A DNA stretch of 64,000 nt from Mycobacterium sp. SMC-4 (GCF_025263265.1 NZ_CP079872.1:1-64000); one strand, 5' to 3'; positions 37,179 through 46,898 are shown, numbered from the stretch's first letter. Notes: a model not told the origin generated them from the letters alone. Made by a program: numbers and translations.

Positions 37179-38423
37179 TCACACCGGCGCCTCCTTGCCT
37201 CCGGGACCGGCGGCCTGGGAAAGGCCCCCTCCCCCGGTAATCACCGGCATGGCATCGGGCGATCGGAACAGATCGGCAGCAGAGGCCAGAACCTGGCTGG
37301 AATCGGTCTGCGCCGTCTTGTTCTCGTTGTTGTTCTGAGCTCCAGCAGCGGCCGCGCCGTGAGCCATGGGCGCCATCATGCCGCCCATACCGCCACCGGC
37401 TGATGCCGGAACGGTGGTCGCCTGGGCGCGAACCTCGCTGAATCGCGAAGTGGCCTCCCCGCCCACCGATCCCGCGGCACTGACCGCTGAGGACCAGGAA
37501 CCGGGGCTGCGCAATGCGGAGGCCGCAGAAAGGGTGCCCGCACCGCCAAGGCCACCGCCACCCCCGCCGCCGGCCAACGACGCATTTACCGCACCCCCGG
37601 CCAGGGGCGTTGCGGTCACCCAGTCAGAACCCCCGCCGACGGCATCGAGGCCCGCGTCGGGATTCAAGTCGGTTGCAGAGGCCAGCGACCCGAGCTGGCC
37701 GAGCATCTGCTGGGGCAGCTCGGTCACGCTCTTGAGCGGACCTCCACTGCCGGCCGACTGCATCACCGACATCGGCACCTGCCCAATCGCCGGAAGGATG
37801 CTCGTCAGCTGTTGGAACATGCCCTCCATCGGGAGACCAGCTTCGGCAGCCGTCTTCTCCAAGGACTCCGGTGAACCGCCCCCGGATCCGCTCACCGTCG
37901 ACGGTGGCGGGGGCGGCAAGGGCGGCACTGTCTGCAGTGGCACCGATCCGGCTTCGTAGGCGTACTTGCTGGACACGCCCTGAACCCACATGCGCCCGTA
38001 GTCGGCGCGGTTCGCCAGAATCAGGGGGGTCAGCATGCCCAGGAAGTTGGCGCCGTTGAGCGCGACGTGTTCGGACTGGTTCAGCGCGACCTCGCCTGGC
38101 TGCGGCGTGCTGAACTTTGCTGTTTCAAACGCCGCAGCGGTCGCATCCACCGCGATGCCCGCTTCGGCGATCATCGCGCCCACCGAACCCAACCAGGCCA
38201 AGTGCGGCAGGTGCGCCAAGCGGGCAATCTCGCCGCTGAGCGACGGCCAGCTCGCCGCCATGGCCCCCTCGACCGCGACGTGGCCGCCGAGCATCCCGAT
38301 GATCGCCCCGGCCAGCGCCTGCAGGTTGGCACCGGAGGCAAAAAACGTCGAGGCTCCAGGGCCAAGCCAGAATTGGGCCGAGGTCAACTCGGGCGGTTCG
38401 GCTTGATAAGCCCCCGGCGGCAT
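37179..38423 (-). CDS. PPE-family protein
   Basis: 414 residues from ATG 38423. The N-terminus has EPPELTSAQFWLGPGA, the Pro-Pro-Glu signature of PPE proteins. The first 180 residues are the helical domain, which pairs with PE and binds EspG. The remainder is Pro- then Gly/Ala-rich without recognisable domains. Secreted by the ESX system. It is 18 bases after pe, as in chromosomal pe-ppe pairs. Confidence 0.9.
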   Translation of the reverse strand: MPPGAYQAEPPELTSAQFWLGPGASTFFASGANLQALAGAIIGMLGGHVAVEGAMAASWPSLSGEIARLAHLPHLAWLGSVGAMIAEAGIAVDATAAAFETAKFSTPQPGEVALNQSEHVALNGANFLGMLTPLILANRADYGRMWVQGVSSKYAYEAGSVPLQTVPPLPPPPPSTVSGSGGGSPESLEKTAAEAGLPMEGMFQQLTSILPAIGQVPMSVMQSAGSGGPLKSVTELPQQMLGQLGSLASATDLNPDAGLDAVGGGSDWVTATPLAGGAVNASLAGGGGGGGLGGAGTLSAASALRSPGSWSSAVSAAGSVGGEATSRFSEVRAQATTVPASAGGGMGGMMAPMAHGAAAAGAQNNNENKTAQTDSSQVLASAADLFRSPDAMPVITGGGGLSQAAGPGGKEAPV

Positions 38424-38441
38424 AGCGTCAACCTGTCTTTC

Positions 38442-38753
38442 TTAGATGACCGAGTCGATCACGGCGCCAGCTGCGGCGTCGCTGACCGTGGTCATCACCC
38501 CGGCACTGCTATTGGCCAGGCCGTAAAGCGCCTGCTGCGCGGACGCCGAGGCCAGGATGGCTGTCACCTCGGCGCAGTAGGCCCTGATCTTGGCGGCGTT
38601 CACGATCGAGATGTCATCGAGGCCCGGCTCCACGACGGCCGCGCTCGCCGCAGCTTGGCCGGTGTGACCGGCGGCCTCCGACGACAGCGCGGCAGTGGCA
38701 GCTGCCGCGGCGGCGACCCCGCCGGGCTCCAAGAAAATCGACAAAGCCGACAT
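38442..38753 (-). CDS. PE-family-like protein
   Basis: 103 residues from ATG 38753 with AAGGAG upstream. Helical, Ala-rich, of standard PE-domain length with no extension. The motif reads FLEPGGV, so the Pro-Glu order is reversed to Glu-Pro. AKIRAYCAEVTAIL occupies the second helix. Paired with the PPE protein directly downstream. First gene after a 150-base promoter gap. Confidence 0.85.
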   Translation of the reverse strand: MSALSIFLEPGGVAAAAAATAALSSEAAGHTGQAAASAAVVEPGLDDISIVNAAKIRAYCAEVTAILASASAQQALYGLANSSAGVMTTVSDAAAGAVIDSVI

Positions 38754-38784
38754 TGCGTTACTCCTTCTGTTCCCCGCTACTGCA

Positions 38785-38806
38785 GACTAATACACATTTA
38801 GTCAGT
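38785..38806. promoter_or_regulatory. Inverted repeat upstream of pe, candidate operator
   Basis: GACTAA (38785-38790) and TTAGTC (38798-38803) are inverted around 7 bases, 32 bases upstream of the pe start. The overlapping plus-strand sequence AATACACAT..AGTCAGT resembles a site upstream of the gene at 48601. Confidence 0.4.
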
Positions 38807-38904
38807 AGGTAAACACCTGCTGCACACTTTTTGGTTGTTGGGTGTGTGTTGGCTGCGTGTTTGCTCTGCTACTCCACCACGGAGTGCCGACGTTGTCACT
38901 AAGT

Positions 38905-41898
38905 TCACCATGAATCGTCCCCATGGTCCTGGTGAGATTCCCGCGCTGGCGGCAGCGACACCTGCATTAGTTGCCGTCCCAGCTTGCGATACACCAGTTC
39001 ACCGCGTCCAGGTGCCCGCGGTGCGGCGCGGATCTTGTCCACGATGGCCCCGTCGGCGGGGCTGCCGTCCAGGATCAAAACTCCCGCCCCCGCACGGTCC
39101 ATGGCGACCACCATTTTGTTGTGGGCACTGGTTGCCATCCATCCGGAGATGTTGAGGCTGGCCAGGATGTGGACGCCCATTTGCCTGCCGCGCTCGATCA
39201 CTGGCTCCAACGCGGGCATCAGCCGTGACTGCGTGGTGGAACCGGGCGCATTGAACAGGTTGAGGTCGTCGATCACGATGAAGTAGCGGGGGCCGCTGAA
39301 GCGCCATTGCGCCCGCTCCAACGCGGTGGCGTTCTCGGGTGGGCGACGATGTGTGGTGAACCGCTGAGCGATGCTCGCCGCGATAGCGCCGACGTCGGCC
39401 GACGGGTTATCCACGTGCACTGCCAGATAGGGCGCGTCGATGTAAGCGGCCAACTTCAGATCGGGGTCGAAGGCAATGATCTTGGCCTGTTCGGGGGTGA
39501 AGGTCTGCTGGATCGCTGTCACCAGCGTGCGCATCACCGTGGTGCGGCCCGAACCACTACTGCCCACCACATAGAAGTTGGGCGCTGCGGTCAGATCCAC
39601 TCCGATCGTGTCCAGCGCGATCTCACCGACACCTAGCTTCAGTGTGCCCGCTGGCACCTCGCCAAGCTGGTCAAATGCCAGTTCGGTGGGCAGTTCAGGC
39701 AGCGGCAGGGCCGCAGGAACGCCTTGCTGTTGCCACGACTGCGCGATCAACCCGCAGGTGGTTTCCACCGCGGACTGCTCGTACGTTTGCGCAGCCGAGG
39801 AGTTGGCATAGGTCGCAGTGGCCACAGGTGCACTCATCAAGAAGTGCAGCCCACCCTGCTTGAGCCCGCGGCCAGGCTGGTCGGGGACCGTCTTGGCCCG
39901 TTCCCGATCGCCCATCTCCGATTCGCGGTAATCGGTCATCCGCAGCTCGATGCGAGTGCCGAACTTGCTATTGAGGTTGTAGGGCAAGCTGATCCACTGA
40001 TCATTGGTGATCAGCAGGTGGACCCCGTAGTTCAGCGCTGAGGACGCACCCAGTTCGCTGATCCGGGAGTACAGGTCCTGGTCTCTGATCTTGAGCGCCG
40101 ACAGGTTGTCCACAATCAAAAAGATGTCGCCGTGGTCATCCTCGGGAACCTCGCCAGGTTTGCCGGCGAACTTGCGGGCGCGGAACTCGGCCAGATCGAT
40201 CCCGGCCAGTTCCCAACTGCGAACTCGGGCGGTAAGCAACCGTTCGACCTCGCTGATGATCCGCGTGATCCGTTCCTCGTTGCCTTGCCCGGCGATGCCG
40301 CTGACATGCGGCAGCATTGACATGCTCTGCAGCTTGCCGCCACCAAGATCGATCCCGTAGAACTGCACACGTTGAGGGCTATGCGAGACCGCAAGGTTGA
40401 CCATAAGCGTCTGCAGCGCAGTCGATTTGCCGCTCTGCGTCGCCCCGATGATGGCGGCGTTGCCCTTACTTCCCGACAGGTCGACGCTGAGCAACTTCTG
40501 ACTGTGGTCGAACGGGTCGTCCTCTCGGGCGTAGGGAACGACCAACCCGGAATCGGGTGAGACATCAAGCCAGTCCCGTCCCCAGAACTCCTGGGCCACA
40601 TCATCGACAGCCAGTACCGGGGTCTCGTCCAAAGGCGGCAGATACAACTGGTGCATCGCGCGGGTGGTACGGCCCGCAGCGGCGAGCCGCTCGACCAGTA
40701 CCGACACCACGGTGTCGGCGTCCACGCTCATCTGTTCAGCGGAGATCTCCTCGCCAGCACTATCTTGCGGATCTTCCCCGACCTCGATGTCCAGCGGTAA
40801 CGGCTGAATCGCGGCGCTGAACGGCCGAGGATCGATGTACTGGCCGGCCTGCCGCCGCCGCTGCTGCTTTCCCGCCACCGGGGGGATGAAGGGTGCTGAC
40901 ACGTAGTACGACCGAAACAGGGTGTGCTCATCGTCGAAGACCAGAAAGCCGGTGCCCTCCGGTGCGCCCTTGAGGTCCTCGTAGGCACGGGTGGAGTTGA
41001 TCGCCGCACGTGATTGGCTGGCGTCTTTGACCTTCAAACCGATCGAGTACGTCTGCTGGGCGATCATGCCGGCCATCCGACCAGTCTCCACGCGCTGCGA
41101 GGCGTTGAGGATATGCATCCACAGACCGCGCCCCTTCCGCGCCACGACATCAAATGTCTCGGCCACCTTCGGGCGAATCCGCAGCAGTTCGCTGAACTCG
41201 TCCAACACGATCAGCAAGGTCCCCAACGGCGGCAGATCGGGACGGGTGGTGGCCCGTGCACGCTCATAATCGCGGACGTCCTTGTAGCCCGCTTGACTGA
41301 GAAGTGTTTCCCGCCGGGCGGTCTCACCATTGATCATGTCTTCGAACCGGTCGAGCCGCGCGGTGGATCCGGCCAAGTTCGACACCACTCCTTGGCAGTG
41401 CGGAAGCGCAGCGAGTTTCATCATCGCCGTCTCGCCCTTGAAGTCGCCCAAGATCATCTGCAATGTCTCAGGCGGGTGCAGCATCGCAATCCCCAAGCAG
41501 AACGACACCAGAGTCTCCGACTTGCCTGACCCCGTGGCCCCGGTCAGCATGCCGTGCGGCCCCATGCCGCCCTCGGCGCCTTCCTTGAGGTCTAGCCACA
41601 CCGTTTTACCGGTCGTGGGATTCTTCCCCAAAGGAGCGCGCAGTCGGCTTGTCACAGTCTGCTGAGACCACAGCGCGTGCGGATCCCACACGCGGGCATC
41701 CTCAATCTGAAACAAGTCCAGGAAATCTTGTCCCGCCCGCGCGTCGGCGGCACGTTCGGCCACGAACCGGGTCGCGGCATCCTCGGGCTCCCAGGCGGCC
41801 ACCGCACGGGCCAACACCTCAGCCTCCACCAACGGCATGACGTCCGGTGCGGCCGCGAACGCAAGGCCGGCTTCAACCACCGGCGATACCCGAACCAT
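38905..41898 (-). CDS. eccCb: EccCb, three FtsK/SpoIIIE ATPase domains
   Basis: 997 residues from ATG 41898, placed directly after the in-frame TAG that ends eccCa, with GGGAGG upstream. All three ATPase domains of EccC are here: Walker A GATGSGKS (about 120-127) with Walker B LLIVLDEFSELL; GATQSGKS (about 484); and a third GSSGSGRT (about 783), where Arg replaces the essential Lys, with VIDDLNLF. EccC is the motor that recognises and translocates substrates. The split site differs from the ESX-1 arrangement, where domain 1 stays with the membrane half (recalled). Confidence 0.9.
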   Translation of the reverse strand: MVRVSPVVEAGLAFAAAPDVMPLVEAEVLARAVAAWEPEDAATRFVAERAADARAGQDFLDLFQIEDARVWDPHALWSQQTVTSRLRAPLGKNPTTGKTVWLDLKEGAEGGMGPHGMLTGATGSGKSETLVSFCLGIAMLHPPETLQMILGDFKGETAMMKLAALPHCQGVVSNLAGSTARLDRFEDMINGETARRETLLSQAGYKDVRDYERARATTRPDLPPLGTLLIVLDEFSELLRIRPKVAETFDVVARKGRGLWMHILNASQRVETGRMAGMIAQQTYSIGLKVKDASQSRAAINSTRAYEDLKGAPEGTGFLVFDDEHTLFRSYYVSAPFIPPVAGKQQRRRQAGQYIDPRPFSAAIQPLPLDIEVGEDPQDSAGEEISAEQMSVDADTVVSVLVERLAAAGRTTRAMHQLYLPPLDETPVLAVDDVAQEFWGRDWLDVSPDSGLVVPYAREDDPFDHSQKLLSVDLSGSKGNAAIIGATQSGKSTALQTLMVNLAVSHSPQRVQFYGIDLGGGKLQSMSMLPHVSGIAGQGNEERITRIISEVERLLTARVRSWELAGIDLAEFRARKFAGKPGEVPEDDHGDIFLIVDNLSALKIRDQDLYSRISELGASSALNYGVHLLITNDQWISLPYNLNSKFGTRIELRMTDYRESEMGDRERAKTVPDQPGRGLKQGGLHFLMSAPVATATYANSSAAQTYEQSAVETTCGLIAQSWQQQGVPAALPLPELPTELAFDQLGEVPAGTLKLGVGEIALDTIGVDLTAAPNFYVVGSSGSGRTTVMRTLVTAIQQTFTPEQAKIIAFDPDLKLAAYIDAPYLAVHVDNPSADVGAIAASIAQRFTTHRRPPENATALERAQWRFSGPRYFIVIDDLNLFNAPGSTTQSRLMPALEPVIERGRQMGVHILASLNISGWMATSAHNKMVVAMDRAGAGVLILDGSPADGAIVDKIRAAPRAPGRGELVYRKLGRQLMQVSLPPARESHQDHGDDSW

Positions 41899-43047
41899 CT
41901 AGACAACCTCCCTGGCCCGCAGCAGATTTCCGACGGCATCGAACTTCATCGCGGTGGCTGAGGTCGCCAGCGGCGAGTAGTAGTCATTGGTGGCCTCCAG
42001 CACCGCCACCCCGGCGAAACCGGAGCTCCCCAACAGTGGAGCGCAGTTGGCGCCGGGCATGTCCACCACGATCACCCAATGGTCATCAGCGCGGGGTTGA
42101 CCCTCCATCGGCGGTGACCACAGGGAGCGGCTGCGCCACTGCTCGCCGAAGCGTTCCATGAACTCCCCTACATCGCTGTAGATCATCCGCGCCGGCCCGC
42201 ACGCATCGACCAACTCAGGGTCAGCAATGTGCGGCCACCACTTGGCCCAATCCCAGGCCGCTGGGTCATCGGTAATGACCGCCAGGCGCACCACGTCGGG
42301 ACCGTGAAACACGCACAATTGGCAGACCAGTGCCCGCAACGTGCCCTGCACCAGCGGCCGTTGGTCCTCCTCGGCAAAGAAGGCCCACCCGATCTGGTCG
42401 AAAAGATGCAGCGGACGGCCAACATCGTGCACAACGTTCTGTTCCAACAAGAAATCTCGCGCAGCAATCGCCGTCGAGGTTTCTCGGTACTCCGGCGGCG
42501 GAACCTTCTGCGGCGGGTTGATGATGGTGTTGAGCCCGGTCATACCCCGCCCGATCCGCACATGGCCGAAGTTCCGGTCGGTGGGACGTCTCTCCCACAT
42601 GCGCCCGGTGCCCACCACAGTAAGCAGTGACCCGTTGCACGGGTCGGGATGGTGGTAGGAGATTTCTGCAGCCTGCTCCTTGGCTCCGACTGCCACCTCG
42701 TCGCGCAATTCATCCAAATTGCGTAGATAGTCCACCCTGGTCTGGTTGAGCGCGGCCGGCTTGGTCTTCTCATTCGCCCCGCTACCTCGATTACGCATCA
42801 TCATCAACAGCGAGAACGCCATGAGCGGCATGAAGATCATGCCGCCCAATCCGATCGAGCGGGCACCGGTGCGAATCATGATGACCAGCAACACGATCAC
42901 CGCGACGACAAAGACCAGCACCCACACCCAGACCGGCGGTCGAGGCTGCGGCGGCCGGGAGATTTCCCCGATCTCGGGCATCGTAACGGTACGTGTCGGC
43001 AGCATCGGTGCCGGCGGTTTCTCCTTGTCGAAACCCTTCTTTGTCAT
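41899..43047 (-). CDS. eccCa: EccCa, membrane and stalk part of the ESX ATPase
   Basis: 382 residues from ATG 43047, overlapping the eccB stop as ATGA. Two membrane helices (about 40-85) are followed by the cytoplasmic stalk/DUF domain seen in EccC before the first ATPase. It ends LLRAREVV then TAG, and the next codon in the same frame is the ATG of eccCb. It must assemble with EccCb to rebuild a normal EccC. Confidence 0.9.
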   Translation of the reverse strand: MTKKGFDKEKPPAPMLPTRTVTMPEIGEISRPPQPRPPVWVWVLVFVVAVIVLLVIMIRTGARSIGLGGMIFMPLMAFSLLMMMRNRGSGANEKTKPAALNQTRVDYLRNLDELRDEVAVGAKEQAAEISYHHPDPCNGSLLTVVGTGRMWERRPTDRNFGHVRIGRGMTGLNTIINPPQKVPPPEYRETSTAIAARDFLLEQNVVHDVGRPLHLFDQIGWAFFAEEDQRPLVQGTLRALVCQLCVFHGPDVVRLAVITDDPAAWDWAKWWPHIADPELVDACGPARMIYSDVGEFMERFGEQWRSRSLWSPPMEGQPRADDHWVIVVDMPGANCAPLLGSSGFAGVAVLEATNDYYSPLATSATAMKFDAVGNLLRAREVV

Positions 43048-44591
43048 TGCCCTGCGCCTTTCTCCCGCATCGGTGCGGCTGCTGGGTTGGCCGCCAACGT
43101 GTCGTGCTCGACCATCGCGGCTTGCCGCGACAACGCTGGTCCCGCCGGAAGCCAGCGAACCACCGCCCACGGGGCGGGGGTGGGCGTCGAGTCCTTGATG
43201 CCCAACGCCGAACGCGGATCTTGTTGTTTATCTGAGGTCTCGATACCGAAGCGCACCCCGCTCTGGCCGATCCACCACAGCGACTCACTGCGCTTGGAGT
43301 CCGGTTCGACACCGGTGACCTGAACGAAGTTCGCGCTTTGCCGCCCCAGGTACACCTCGTCGGCGGACTGTTGGCCCGATCGCGCCGAGACCATCTTGAT
43401 CACTCGCGACTCATCGCCTTGCGGGATCGGCAACCGCCGCCCCGAAACGGTGGTCACCGTGGCCTGCGGTGCCCCGGAATCCTTGCGCCACAGCACGCAG
43501 GTGACCGGTTCGGCGGCCTTGTCCAACAGTTTGATCGGCCCGTTGGGATACATCGTGATGTCGAACCCGACGGCCTGCGGAGCAGCGGTGACCACCGGGG
43601 CGGGCACATCGAGAACCTTGCCTTTCCCCGACACGTTTGCGTTATGCAACATCAGCGCGACGGTTTCGGGAATCAGTTGCAGGCCCGCCGGCAACGCCAC
43701 GAAGAATTGGTCGGTACCGGCTGCGGATTGGGACTTGATCACCGATCCCGACACCACCGGCAGCGCCGTCGAGGCGTATCCGACTGGACCGCCTGGCGAG
43801 GGGACATCGGGAACTCGCAGCGGAGCCGTGGGAATCAACGCCTCATACAGCGCCCGTGACATCGGCGTAGGTCGCAGATTGCCCGCCTGCAACCCCAACG
43901 CGAGCATGACTGGCTTGTCGGCCAAGTCGAGCATGGACCGATGCCCGTCGGTCACCAAGAAGTTGTTGCCGCCGTAGGACATCAGCACCGCCTCCGGGGA
44001 GTGCATCTCGTGGGCCCATTCACCCAACTCCGGCAACCCGGTCAACGCGGTCACCCGAGGAACAACGAGCCTTCCCGGCGTGCCGACGGTGTCGCACAAT
44101 CCCCACCCGGTCTCGGTCGGGGTATGCGCCACCAGATCGTTGGGGGCTCCCGCGATCCCGACGGTCGGACCAATCGGGCGCTGCTCGATCTGCGCCATCG
44201 GCACCAGCGTCGGGGACGCGTCCTGGCCGAGGATCAGCCGCGCCGAGGCGAGGTTCAGCGCCGGGTGCATGGTGCCGTTGACATCGACGTAGAGGGCGCC
44301 GCTGCCGCGATCAGCCACCAGCTTGGCGTTGCCGATTTGCCCGGCCGGACGCAGCCAGGCCAACACGAAGCACACTCCCAGCGCCAAGGCTCCGATCACC
44401 ACTCCGACTGTGGCCGCCGCACCGTAGTTCTTCGATGGATCGTGGACCAGCCGAACCGAGTGGCGGGCCACTGCCACCGCCATCCGATGCCACAGAAACC
44501 GCCAGGCAGCGACCTGTTCCAGGGACGCGTACGTCAGACCGGTGCCACCGCGGCGGCGCTCGGCCCGGTGGCTGTTTTCCGACTCCTGCAC
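43044..44591 (-). CDS. eccB: EccB, ESX membrane component
   Basis: 515 residues from GTG 44591 with GGGAGGGG upstream. Cytoplasmic N-terminus, one membrane helix (about 58-80), then a long periplasmic domain (RGSGALYVDVNGTMHPALNLASARLILG...), all typical of EccB. Forms the periplasmic part of the ESX pore. Confidence 0.95.
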   Translation of the reverse strand: MQESENSHRAERRRGGTGLTYASLEQVAAWRFLWHRMAVAVARHSVRLVHDPSKNYGAAATVGVVIGALALGVCFVLAWLRPAGQIGNAKLVADRGSGALYVDVNGTMHPALNLASARLILGQDASPTLVPMAQIEQRPIGPTVGIAGAPNDLVAHTPTETGWGLCDTVGTPGRLVVPRVTALTGLPELGEWAHEMHSPEAVLMSYGGNNFLVTDGHRSMLDLADKPVMLALGLQAGNLRPTPMSRALYEALIPTAPLRVPDVPSPGGPVGYASTALPVVSGSVIKSQSAAGTDQFFVALPAGLQLIPETVALMLHNANVSGKGKVLDVPAPVVTAAPQAVGFDITMYPNGPIKLLDKAAEPVTCVLWRKDSGAPQATVTTVSGRRLPIPQGDESRVIKMVSARSGQQSADEVYLGRQSANFVQVTGVEPDSKRSESLWWIGQSGVRFGIETSDKQQDPRSALGIKDSTPTPAPWAVVRWLPAGPALSRQAAMVEHDTLAANPAAAPMREKGAGQ

Positions 44592-44593
44592 AG

Positions 44594-45676
44594 TTAGAAC
44601 CCCCCTCCCAAGGACACCACATGGACGTGGTCGAAGTGATTCTGGGTCGCGTCGCCACGGTCAGCCATCATCGTGGAGCTGCCGTCGGGCTGGATCGTCT
44701 GCTGACGCCAGATGATGTGATCCAACCCCAGCGGCTTCTGATGACGGATCAGAAAGTTCACCACTCGATTCCCCAGTTCACGGCCCTGGGGGGTATCCCA
44801 GTTCGGGATCATCACATCCAAGGCCAATCCGTTCGGATGCCATTTGAGCGAATCCGGCCGCACCCCACCGATTTCCCTGATCTCGGGAAAAGCGTTCGAG
44901 ATCGCGCGGTTCATCAACTTGGTGTACTTCTGCAGGCCCTTCTCGTCGGCCTTCCCCGCCCCAGCGGTATCCAGGGCTGCGGTCGCGGCCGAGGCGAGTT
45001 TGGTGGTGCCGCTGCCGGTATCGCTGAACTTGGCGGCTTGGGTGAAGGGTGCGGTCAGGCCGGACAAGCCGGACAGTGGGGAGCCGAATCCGGGCATTCC
45101 GCCACCACCGGCTGGCATCCCACCGCCCATCGGCATCCCGCCGCCCATCGGCATGGCGCCCAGCGGGTTGGCGGGCATCCCCGCCGGCCGGGTCAGGCCA
45201 GCGACATCTCCGTACCCGGCGGCGTTGGCATTCGCGGCCGCGGCATGGGTCCCCGCCTCGCCGCTGCCGGTTTCCACCGTGCCGCGCGTCTCCTCCAACC
45301 GGGTCTTGATCGCCGCGATCAGCGCTCGCTTGCCCTCCGGAGTGCCGGTGCTCAACCCCAGAGCGTGCACATCGGCCACCGCTTGACCGATGATCGCCTC
45401 CATGTTCACCCGGCCCCCCGCAGCCGAGGCCACCGACGCGTCGAGTTCGGCGCGACCGGTGTCATCGAGGCTGCTCAACGCTGCGGTGGCGTTATTGGCC
45501 TGCGAGGCGGCGTCCTGCTGGCCGTCAGCGGCCTGGCCCTCACCCGGAGTGATCGTCGGCGGCGGCACCGGAGCCAACGGCGGCACCGGCAACAACACCC
45601 CGACCCCGGTCCCGAACCCATCCCGCGCCTGCCCCATCACACCCCCGGCCGCACGCACAAACCCCTCCACCGACAT
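44594..45676 (-). CDS. ESX-linked modular protein with M15/peptidase-like C-terminus
   Basis: 360 residues from ATG 45676. Residues 1-216 are almost identical to those of the gene upstream: a helical ESX-associated N-terminal domain and a Gly/Met-rich linker (PMGGGMPMGGGMP). The unique C-terminus (KWHPNGLALDVMIPNWDTPQ...NHFDHVHV) carries the His/Asp spacing of M15/VanY-like or ARB_07466-type wall-active domains. No signal peptide, so export by ESX is likely. Similar architecture is known near chromosomal ESX loci (recalled, e.g. Rv3896c). Likely trims peptidoglycan at the transfer site. Confidence 0.7.
   Translation of the reverse strand: MSVEGFVRAAGGVMGQARDGFGTGVGVLLPVPPLAPVPPPTITPGEGQAADGQQDAASQANNATAALSSLDDTGRAELDASVASAAGGRVNMEAIIGQAVADVHALGLSTGTPEGKRALIAAIKTRLEETRGTVETGSGEAGTHAAAANANAAGYGDVAGLTRPAGMPANPLGAMPMGGGMPMGGGMPAGGGGMPGFGSPLSGLSGLTAPFTQAAKFSDTGSGTTKLASAATAALDTAGAGKADEKGLQKYTKLMNRAISNAFPEIREIGGVRPDSLKWHPNGLALDVMIPNWDTPQGRELGNRVVNFLIRHQKPLGLDHIIWRQQTIQPDGSSTMMADRGDATQNHFDHVHVVSLGGGF
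45028..45676. repeat. Direct repeat copy 1 (shared 5' half of two genes)
   Basis: 649 bases matching 46203-46851 at an offset of 1,175 bases. Only a handful of mismatches were found by eye (for example 45302 G against 46477 A, and 45404 G against 46579 A). Covers the linker and the whole N-terminal domain. Confidence 0.9.
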
Positions 45677-46851
45677 CAGTAACCACCGCCCGCCGAATTC
45701 GGGTTGAACTGTGCGACCTTCGACAGGTTCGAACCGCTGGGATCAACGCCATACCGACTCATCACGTAGTTCATCGAGGCGCAGATATTGGCCACCGGCT
45801 CATAGATGTTCGTTGAGGTCCCCGGCTGATGAAAGCTGGCGAAGGTCTCGGGAATCGTCTGCACGCCGCCACGCGACGACCCCGCCGGGAACCCGTCGGG
45901 TCCACTGCCAGACAAGCGAGTCGCGTTGATGTCGTAGGTGTTCACCGCCAGCGGATTGAAACTGGACTCCCGCGCCGCAGCCGTCATGAGTCCGGTCGTC
46001 CACCGGGCCCGCGCCTTTGGATCATCGACCCCCATGACATCGAGAGCCTCGCTGATGTACTTGCGGTAGGCGTCCTTGCCCATCGGGAAGTCTTGACGGT
46101 CATAGCGCACCGCACTCAGAGGGATCTTCGCCGCCGGCGATACGGCGGCCTTCGGCCGCCCCGCGCCGTCCGAGGCACTACCGCTGCCCCCACCGCTGAC
46201 GGACTTGGCGGCTTGGGTGAAGGGTGCGGTCAGGCCGGACAAGCCGGACAGTGGGGAGCCGAATCCGGGCATTCCGCCACCACCGGCTGGCATCCCACCG
46301 CCCATCGGCATCCCGCCGCCCATCGGCATGGCGCCCAGCGGGTTGGCGGGCATCCCCGCCGGCCGGGTCAGGCCAGCGACATCTCCGTACCCGGCGGCGT
46401 TGGCATTCGCGGCCGCGGCATGGGTCCCCGCCTCGCCGCTGCCGGTTTCCACCGTGCCGCGCGTCTCCTCCAACCGAGTCTTGATCGCCGCGATCAGCGC
46501 TCGCTTGCCCTCCGGAGTGCCGGTGCTCAACCCCAGAGCGTGCACATCGGCCACCGCTTGACCGATGATCGCCTCCATATTCACCCGGCCCCCCGCAGCC
46601 GAGGCCACCGACGCGTCGAGGTCGGCGCGACCGGTGTCATCGAGACTGCTCAACGCTGCGGTGGCGTTATTGGCCTGCGAGGCGGCGTCCTGCTGGCCGT
46701 CAGCGGCCTGGCCCTCACCCGGAGTGATCGTCGGCGGCGGCACCGGAACCAACGGCGGCACCGGCAACAACACCCCGACCCCGGTCCCGAACCCATCCCG
46801 CGCCTGCCCCATCACACCCCCGGCCGCACGCACAAACCCCTCCACCGACAT
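45676..46851 (-). CDS. ESX-linked modular protein with lysozyme/SLT-like C-terminus
   Basis: 391 residues from ATG 46851; its stop overlaps the next start by one base. The N-terminal 216 residues nearly equal those of the downstream gene. The C-terminal 165 residues (MTAAARESSFNPLAVNTYDIN...SSRGGVQTIPETFASFH...ASMNYVMSRYGV) have the Glu-Ser-Ser-Phe-Asn and GGVQ-like signatures of lytic transglycosylases. Probably an ESX-exported wall hydrolase aiding channel passage. Confidence 0.75.
   Translation of the reverse strand: MSVEGFVRAAGGVMGQARDGFGTGVGVLLPVPPLVPVPPPTITPGEGQAADGQQDAASQANNATAALSSLDDTGRADLDASVASAAGGRVNMEAIIGQAVADVHALGLSTGTPEGKRALIAAIKTRLEETRGTVETGSGEAGTHAAAANANAAGYGDVAGLTRPAGMPANPLGAMPMGGGMPMGGGMPAGGGGMPGFGSPLSGLSGLTAPFTQAAKSVSGGGSGSASDGAGRPKAAVSPAAKIPLSAVRYDRQDFPMGKDAYRKYISEALDVMGVDDPKARARWTTGLMTAAARESSFNPLAVNTYDINATRLSGSGPDGFPAGSSRGGVQTIPETFASFHQPGTSTNIYEPVANICASMNYVMSRYGVDPSGSNLSKVAQFNPNSAGGGY
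46203..46851. repeat. Direct repeat copy 2 (shared 5' half of two genes)
   Basis: Partner of 45028-45676. The boundary is sharp: identity starts at ACTTGGCGGCTTGGG and continues to the start codon. This suggests recent duplication or ongoing gene conversion. Confidence 0.9.
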
Positions 46852-46898
46852 GTCAGTGGGCCTTCGGCAGGGTCAGCATTGGTCACACGCCCTCATAC

